NCBI GenBank assembly: GCA_051745635.1
Contig: JBNJEH010000009.1
Span: forward strand, 1 to 64,000
Reading direction: 5' to 3'
DNA: 64,000 bases
From: Brumimicrobium sp051745635
GTDB taxonomy: Bacteria > Bacteroidota > Bacteroidia > Flavobacteriales_D > Crocinitomicaceae
Numbering within the stretch: position 1 is the stretch's first letter; each line of letters starts with the position of its first letter. Positions 59,946-64,000 of the stretch are shown here, one piece after another. A model generated the notes under the pieces. It did not search any database. It had not been told where the DNA came from and worked only from the letters and a program-made list of their open reading frames with translations. Made by a program: the position numbers and the translations under genes.

Positions 59946-61643
59946 ATGGCACGTATATTCTTGATTATAGTTCTATTTGCTGCTTTTGTATCCAGGGCAC
60001 AGGAAGAATATACATTGTCATTTCAGGAACAAAATTTTTCCAAATTAGAGCGATGGGAAGGAAAAACATTCGATGACAGCCTGGATTTGCTGGACTTTCT
60101 GGAACGCAAAAGATTGCGTCATGTGCGAAAGGGTTACGTTTTGGCGAGTGTCGACAGTATTCGCTGGAAAAGGCGCACGGCGAAAGTTCATTATTACAGA
60201 GGACCGGAATTTCAATCGATTGTCGTTCGCGTACCTGATTCTTCCCGCAATGTTGTACAGGGCATTCCCGGAGTGAATGAAAGCATGCTCAGGCGGACGA
60301 ATTTTTCTGCCGGGGCCGTCGCTGAAATTTTAAAGGATGTCGGCGATCATTTGCTCACGCATGGATTTCCGTTTGCCCGCGTATATTTTTCTGTGGATGA
60401 AATTTCAGCCGGGCAGACGACCGTGAACCTCATGATAGAAAAAGGACCTTTAGTCAAAGTGCAGGAGATTCATATCAAAGGATCCACGGAGGTGCGGAAA
60501 AAGTTTCTGACCAACGCCATCGCTATTCAGGAAGGAGATTTATACGATCAGAAAAAGTTCACGCGGATTGAATTGCGCATCGAACAAATTCAGTTTCTGA
60601 AACAAATCCGCAAGCACGAGTTATTGTTTACGCGGGAAGGCGTCGAACTGTTCCTGTATTTAGAGAGTAATCCCGTCAGTCTCGTCAATGGAATTCTGGG
60701 TTTACAACCAGATCCGGTCACCAATGAAAATACGATTACCGGAGATGTCCGACTAAAATTGCAGAATGTACTGCATCGCGGGGAGGTCCTGGACATCAAT
60801 TGGAGAAGTTTACAGCCCACCACGCAGGATCTCGAAATGAAATTCGCTTTTCCCTTTTTGTTCAATACACCTTTTGGTATCGACAGCGAGTTTAAATTGT
60901 ATAAACAAGACAGCTCGTTTTTGTCAACACGACTCAATCTCGGTATTCAATATTTTTTGCCCGGAGGAAACTACGTGAAGGTTTTTTATGAATCAGATAA
61001 TTCGAACTTGCTGAGCGGGGCAACGGACAATAGTTTTCTTGACGGCAACTTCTCTTCTGTGAGCACGAACCTTTATGGACTGGGCTTATATCGCAGACAA
61101 CTCGACTATTTGCCCAATCCTTCGCGCGGATTCGAGCTGGATATTCAGGGAGGTGTCGGGCGTCGCGAGCGCCTCCGCGAAGATGTTGATTCGACGGCGG
61201 TTACGACCACTTTTTCCAGTCAATTGAACGTGGCTGCTTACATTCCTTTTTTTCAACGACATGTGCTCCACCTGGCGAACACGACGCGCGCTTATTATGC
61301 GCCTGAGATTTTTGAAAATGAGGCCTTGCGATTTGGAGGATTAAAAACACAGCGCGGATTTAACGAGGAGGAACTTCGGGCGACTACTTTGTCCACTTTT
61401 ACGATTGAATACCGATTTTTGGTCGATCGAAATTCGCATGCTTTTGCTTTTTATGATCAAACGATCTATGAAAATGCTTCGGGCACATACGAAAAAGATA
61501 CACCATTCGGTTTTGGCGCCGGATTTAGCTTTGGTACAAACCTGGGGATCTTTTCTATTTCTTATGCGATTGGTCAGCAATTCGACAATCCCATTTTGAT
61601 TCGGGATGGAAAAGTTCATTTCGGCTATGTTGCTTTTTTCTGA
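59946..61643 (+). CDS. BamA/TamA-like outer-membrane protein with POTRA domains
   Basis: A 565-residue protein: signal peptide (1-19, ending VSRAQ), then two or three POTRA-like modules (45-250, VNLMIEKGPLVKVQEIHIKG being the clearest) and a 16-strand barrel ending HFGYVAFF. The conserved loop-6 element appears as TQRGFNEEELRATTL. It is shorter than BamA (about 800 residues), so it is not the main assembly factor but a TamA-like or specialised member. Single gene on the plus strand; a terminator follows. Confidence 0.85.
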   Translation: MARIFLIIVLFAAFVSRAQEEYTLSFQEQNFSKLERWEGKTFDDSLDLLDFLERKRLRHVRKGYVLASVDSIRWKRRTAKVHYYRGPEFQSIVVRVPDSSRNVVQGIPGVNESMLRRTNFSAGAVAEILKDVGDHLLTHGFPFARVYFSVDEISAGQTTVNLMIEKGPLVKVQEIHIKGSTEVRKKFLTNAIAIQEGDLYDQKKFTRIELRIEQIQFLKQIRKHELLFTREGVELFLYLESNPVSLVNGILGLQPDPVTNENTITGDVRLKLQNVLHRGEVLDINWRSLQPTTQDLEMKFAFPFLFNTPFGIDSEFKLYKQDSSFLSTRLNLGIQYFLPGGNYVKVFYESDNSNLLSGATDNSFLDGNFSSVSTNLYGLGLYRRQLDYLPNPSRGFELDIQGGVGRRERLREDVDSTAVTTTFSSQLNVAAYIPFFQRHVLHLANTTRAYYAPEIFENEALRFGGLKTQRGFNEEELRATTLSTFTIEYRFLVDRNSHAFAFYDQTIYENASGTYEKDTPFGFGAGFSFGTNLGIFSISYAIGQQFDNPILIRDGKVHFGYVAFF

Positions 61644-61711
61644 AGCACCTGAGAAGCTAGCGTTAATAACGGGAGAAAACGACTGGAACAGTTGACCACC
61701 TGAAAACGAAA

Positions 61712-61746
61712 AAGACCGCCCCAAATGGAACGGTCTTGAGTTTTTT
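61712..61746 (+). terminator. Terminator of the BamA/TamA-like gene
   Basis: Stem AAGACCG (61712-61718) with CGGTCTT (61731-61737), followed after GAG by at least six T (61741-61746). Confidence 0.75.
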
Positions 61747-61808
61747 TAATGTTGGTAACATTTGTGAAAAATTAAAATCACCCGAACCTATGCGGAATAA
61801 GCAGAATC

Positions 61809-61836
61809 AAAAAAACAGACCGGAATTCCAGTCTGT
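61809..61836 (-). terminator. Terminator of the second helicase gene
   Basis: Minus-strand stem ACAGAC (61831-61836) with GTCTGT (61815-61820), extended through GGAATTCC; a T run follows (61809-61815). Confidence 0.65.
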
Positions 61837-61921
61837 TCAAGGGTGTTTTTCGTTAAGAGGAACTCTGGAAACAAGATCCTGTCAAAATTTTCAGTTCCCA
61901 CTTTAAATTAAACGCATACTT

Positions 61922-63154
61922 TTATGAGTTGCGCCGGTGTTGCGGTTTCTTCGACCGGTGTTTTTTATTCCGATGGTGGGCAGGTCGGCCCGTTTTTTTC
62001 GGTATCGTAGCATCGACATCTACCAATGGAAAAGGATGACCGTCAACGACATCAATTTTCTTTTTGATCAGTTTTTCGATGCTTTTGAGATACGGTTTTT
62101 CGGTGGCATCACAGAATGCGATCGCCGTTCCTTCAGACCCCGCTCTTCCCGTTCTGCCGATGCGGTGTACGTAACTTTCTGCAACGTTGGGCAATTCAAA
62201 ATTGATCACGCAAGACAAATCGTCAATATCGATTCCGCGCGCTGCGATATCAGTGGCAACCAATACGCGAATTGCATTGTCTTTAAATTGTCCGAGCGCT
62301 TTCTGACGCGCGTTTTGAGATTTGTTGCCGTGTATAGCAGCCGCCTTGATGTTCTTTTTATTCAACACCTTTACCACGCGATCAGCGCCGTGTTTCGTTC
62401 TCGTAAAAACAAGTGCGTTATCGATCGCTTCATTTTCCAGGAGGTGAATCAACAGTTTTCTTTTATTGCCTTTATCAACGAAGTAAACGGACTGATTGAT
62501 TTTTTCGACCGTAGACGATTTTGGGGTGACCGCAATCTCTTTAGGTTGATGTAATATTTCATTGGATAATTTGATGATATCGGGAGCCATTGTTGCCGAA
62601 AAGAACAACGATTGACGTTTCTTAGGCAGTTCTCTAAGAATTTTCTTTACATCATTGATGAATCCCATATCGAGCATTCTGTCTGCCTCATCCAATACGA
62701 AATGTTCAATATCCTTCAGGGAGATGAATCCTTGTTGCATCAAATCGAGCAGGCGTCCCGGTGTGGCTATAATCACATCGGCTCCATTTTTAAGCGAAGA
62801 AGTTTGTTTGGCTTGTTTTACGCCTCCAAAAATCACCGTGCAGTTGAGTTGAGTGTGTTTGCCGTATGTTCTGAAACTTTCTCCAATTTGAATTGCGAGT
62901 TCTCGGGTCGGAGTAACGATCAATCCTCTAACTTTGCGTTGGCGATCTTCAGCTTTTTGTTTTCCAATGAGTTCTAACATAGGAATTGTAAACGCTGCAG
63001 TTTTTCCAGTGCCGGTTTGAGCACAGCCCAATACATCCTGGCTTTTCAGTGCAAAGGGGATAGCTTGTTCTTGAATAGGGGTGGGTGAGGTGTAACCTGT
63101 TTCGTCCAGTGCTTTCATGAGCGCTGGTGACAGGTCTAAATCTTGAAATGTCAT
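61922..63154 (-). CDS. DEAD-box RNA helicase (RhlE-like), second copy
   Basis: A 410-residue helicase with all motifs: TSPTPIQEQAIP (Q), AQTGTGKT (I), PTRELAIQ (Ia), TPGRLLD (Ib), LDEADRMLDMG (II), SATMAPD (III), TDIAARGIDID (V) and HRIGRTGRAG (VI). The tail from about residue 375 is basic (RPAHHRNKKHRSKK). The start at 63154 (MTFQDLDLSPALM) matches other RhlE proteins; the frame reaches 63214, which lies in the -7 element. It is the second DEAD-box helicase gene in this window. Confidence 0.93.
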   Translation of the reverse strand: MTFQDLDLSPALMKALDETGYTSPTPIQEQAIPFALKSQDVLGCAQTGTGKTAAFTIPMLELIGKQKAEDRQRKVRGLIVTPTRELAIQIGESFRTYGKHTQLNCTVIFGGVKQAKQTSSLKNGADVIIATPGRLLDLMQQGFISLKDIEHFVLDEADRMLDMGFINDVKKILRELPKKRQSLFFSATMAPDIIKLSNEILHQPKEIAVTPKSSTVEKINQSVYFVDKGNKRKLLIHLLENEAIDNALVFTRTKHGADRVVKVLNKKNIKAAAIHGNKSQNARQKALGQFKDNAIRVLVATDIAARGIDIDDLSCVINFELPNVAESYVHRIGRTGRAGSEGTAIAFCDATEKPYLKSIEKLIKKKIDVVDGHPFPLVDVDATIPKKTGRPAHHRNKKHRSKKPQHRRNS

Positions 63155-63555
63155 ATAATATGTAAACTTAATTAACTGATCGTACTCGCCGTATGCCAGT
63201 ACAATTAATTGCAAAGGTACGGGAATTTATTGGTTTTTCACTTTTGATATAAAATCGCAGCGCAATTTAAAAGATGGATGTTTTTAATAGCGCGCTGTTG
63301 ATTGGGGTGCGAATAGTTGTTTTTGTTCTAATAAGTTGCGATTATAAGCACCATCGGCGAGGGATTGATTCCTCGCTGATGGAGATGCAGTCTGTTTTCA
63401 CAGTGGCTTTAGCCACTTATGATGAAATCTGTGATTCCGAATGATCATCCCGTATCGAAGAAAGGGCTTTATCAAGGGAGAGAATCATTTCAAAAGTTTA
63501 TTTGTAAAATTGATTGCTGAGGTTTGGCGTCCCATTGGATTAGAATAAAACGAGG
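63155..63555. repeat. Intergenic gap with two hairpins
   Basis: Next to the helicase promoter, this gap holds a 12-bp inverted repeat (CCATCGGCGAGG at 63351-63362, CCTCGCTGATGG at 63371-63382, one G-T mismatch) and a 7-bp one (AGTGGCT/AGCCACT at 63402-63417). They resemble REP-type palindromes and do not have T runs after them. No gene is visible. Confidence 0.6.
63212..63219 (-). promoter_or_regulatory. -7 element of the second helicase gene
   Basis: TACCTTTG on the minus strand matches TAnnTTTG and lies 57 nt before the ATG at 63154, giving a longer leader than its neighbours. Confidence 0.5.
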
Positions 63556-64000
63556 TTATTCGTTTGTTGGATGTGTTGCGCTACTGTAGTGTTCCACAAT
63601 GGAGTCATTCATCTCATCACCCATATAAACTAAACGATCTCCGGCAAAAAGGTAGTCGGAATAATAAACATCACCCGTTTCCGCATATTCAGGATGTATT
63701 TCAGAATGAAATTTTTGACGGATATCTTTTAATTTAGTTCCATAATACGAGCTCTGAAGGACAAAAACGGGATTTGAGAAGTTAGCAGCTCGAACATATT
63801 TATTGATATTCTCTAAGTCATACGTCAGCGACGCCAAAATCAATTTAAGTCCATGAGATTGATTCCTTTTTTCAATATTTTCGTATTGGGCTATGTTTGT
63901 GCAGCTTTCGTTCGAGCAATAGGGAAGCCAAATATGGATCCAGGTGTATTCTTGTTCCTCAAGTAACGGCTTTATGTTAGCTGTATTAATTTCAAATACA
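63556..64000 (-). CDS. Thioredoxin-fold protein, 5' end outside the window
   Basis: The minus-strand frame is open from the window edge at 64000 to a stop at 63556, 147 residues. The visible N-terminal part shows EEQEYTWIHIWLPYCSNESC, then NIEKRNQSHGLKLILASLTY, which resembles the strand-CxxxxC-helix start of AhpC/TSA-type thioredoxin-like proteins; the two Cys are four residues apart instead of two. The C-terminal half (residues 80-147) is YYSDYLFAGDRLVYMGDEMN. The start codon is unseen, so signal peptide and length are unknown. The TTG at 63843 is internal. Confidence 0.65.
   Translation of the reverse strand, partial: VFEINTANIKPLLEEQEYTWIHIWLPYCSNESCTNIAQYENIEKRNQSHGLKLILASLTYDLENINKYVRAANFSNPVFVLQSSYYGTKLKDIRQKFHSEIHPEYAETGDVYYSDYLFAGDRLVYMGDEMNDSIVEHYSSATHPTNE

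Overview
This window looks like chromosomal DNA of a Bacteroidota bacterium, most likely a flavobacterium-like (Flavobacteriales) organism. The evidence is C-terminal type IX secretion (T9SS) sorting domains, a PorZ-like propeller protein beside recO, a DUF4271 protein beside uroporphyrinogen-III synthase, RemB/Wzi-like outer-membrane proteins, an ECF sigma/anti-sigma pair of the usual Bacteroidota design, and promoters carrying the TAnnTTTG -7 element. I see no rRNA, tRNA, CRISPR array, phage or intact transposase gene.

Layout. 1-6963: end of a lipoprotein gene, a glutaryl-CoA dehydrogenase-type enzyme, DUF4271, HemD, PBP1A and a CoA-transferase A subunit. 7022-11099 (minus): a large secreted protein of unknown function, a polyprenyl synthase and a tandem universal stress protein. 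11371-14260: a TPR/LytS-type histidine kinase and its LytTR regulator. 14410-16175: YceI and a metallophosphatase. 16443-19788: two copies of a MITE-like element bracket an OMP/anti-sigma/ECF-sigma cluster, and one copy has split a small gene behind a Crp regulator. 20464-27821: DsbA-like protein, two AAA ATPases with nuclease-like C-termini, pirin, Omp85-type barrel, exonuclease III and ferredoxin-NADP reductase. 27822-29138: gene-free and rich in repeats. 29139-33926: recO, porZ and an RNA helicase. 33936-37518: a lipoprotein gene whose 3' end is duplicated on the far side of a 2.8-kb segment carrying a double ice-binding-domain protein and an OMP. 37548-45317: DUF2141, ABC-F, a duplicated-domain lipoprotein, OmpA and a YfhO-like membrane protein. 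45421-54363: a long minus-strand run from gcvH to an ABC exporter, including coupled cysQ and two RemB-like genes. 54654-64000: prfB, envelope proteins, S10 peptidase, SCO, BamA/TamA-like protein, a second helicase and a cut-off thioredoxin-like protein.

How the parts fit. Most genes are core metabolism or cell-envelope functions. The strongest unexplained signals lie in the accessory stretches. (1) The ECF-sigma gene and the OMP gene have matching promoter-like sequences, TGTAAC-N16-CGTCTTGC, suggesting a small self-regulated envelope circuit. (2) A MITE with 18-bp inverted ends and 8-bp target duplications interrupts a reading frame that is restored exactly by removing it. (3) Three 22-bp repeats at an exact 33-bp period lie upstream of an AAA/DUF4143 ATPase. 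(4) The ice-binding cassette is flanked by a duplicated gene end. (5) Several repeat families fill the larger intergenic gaps. All family assignments are from reading motifs; no database search was possible.
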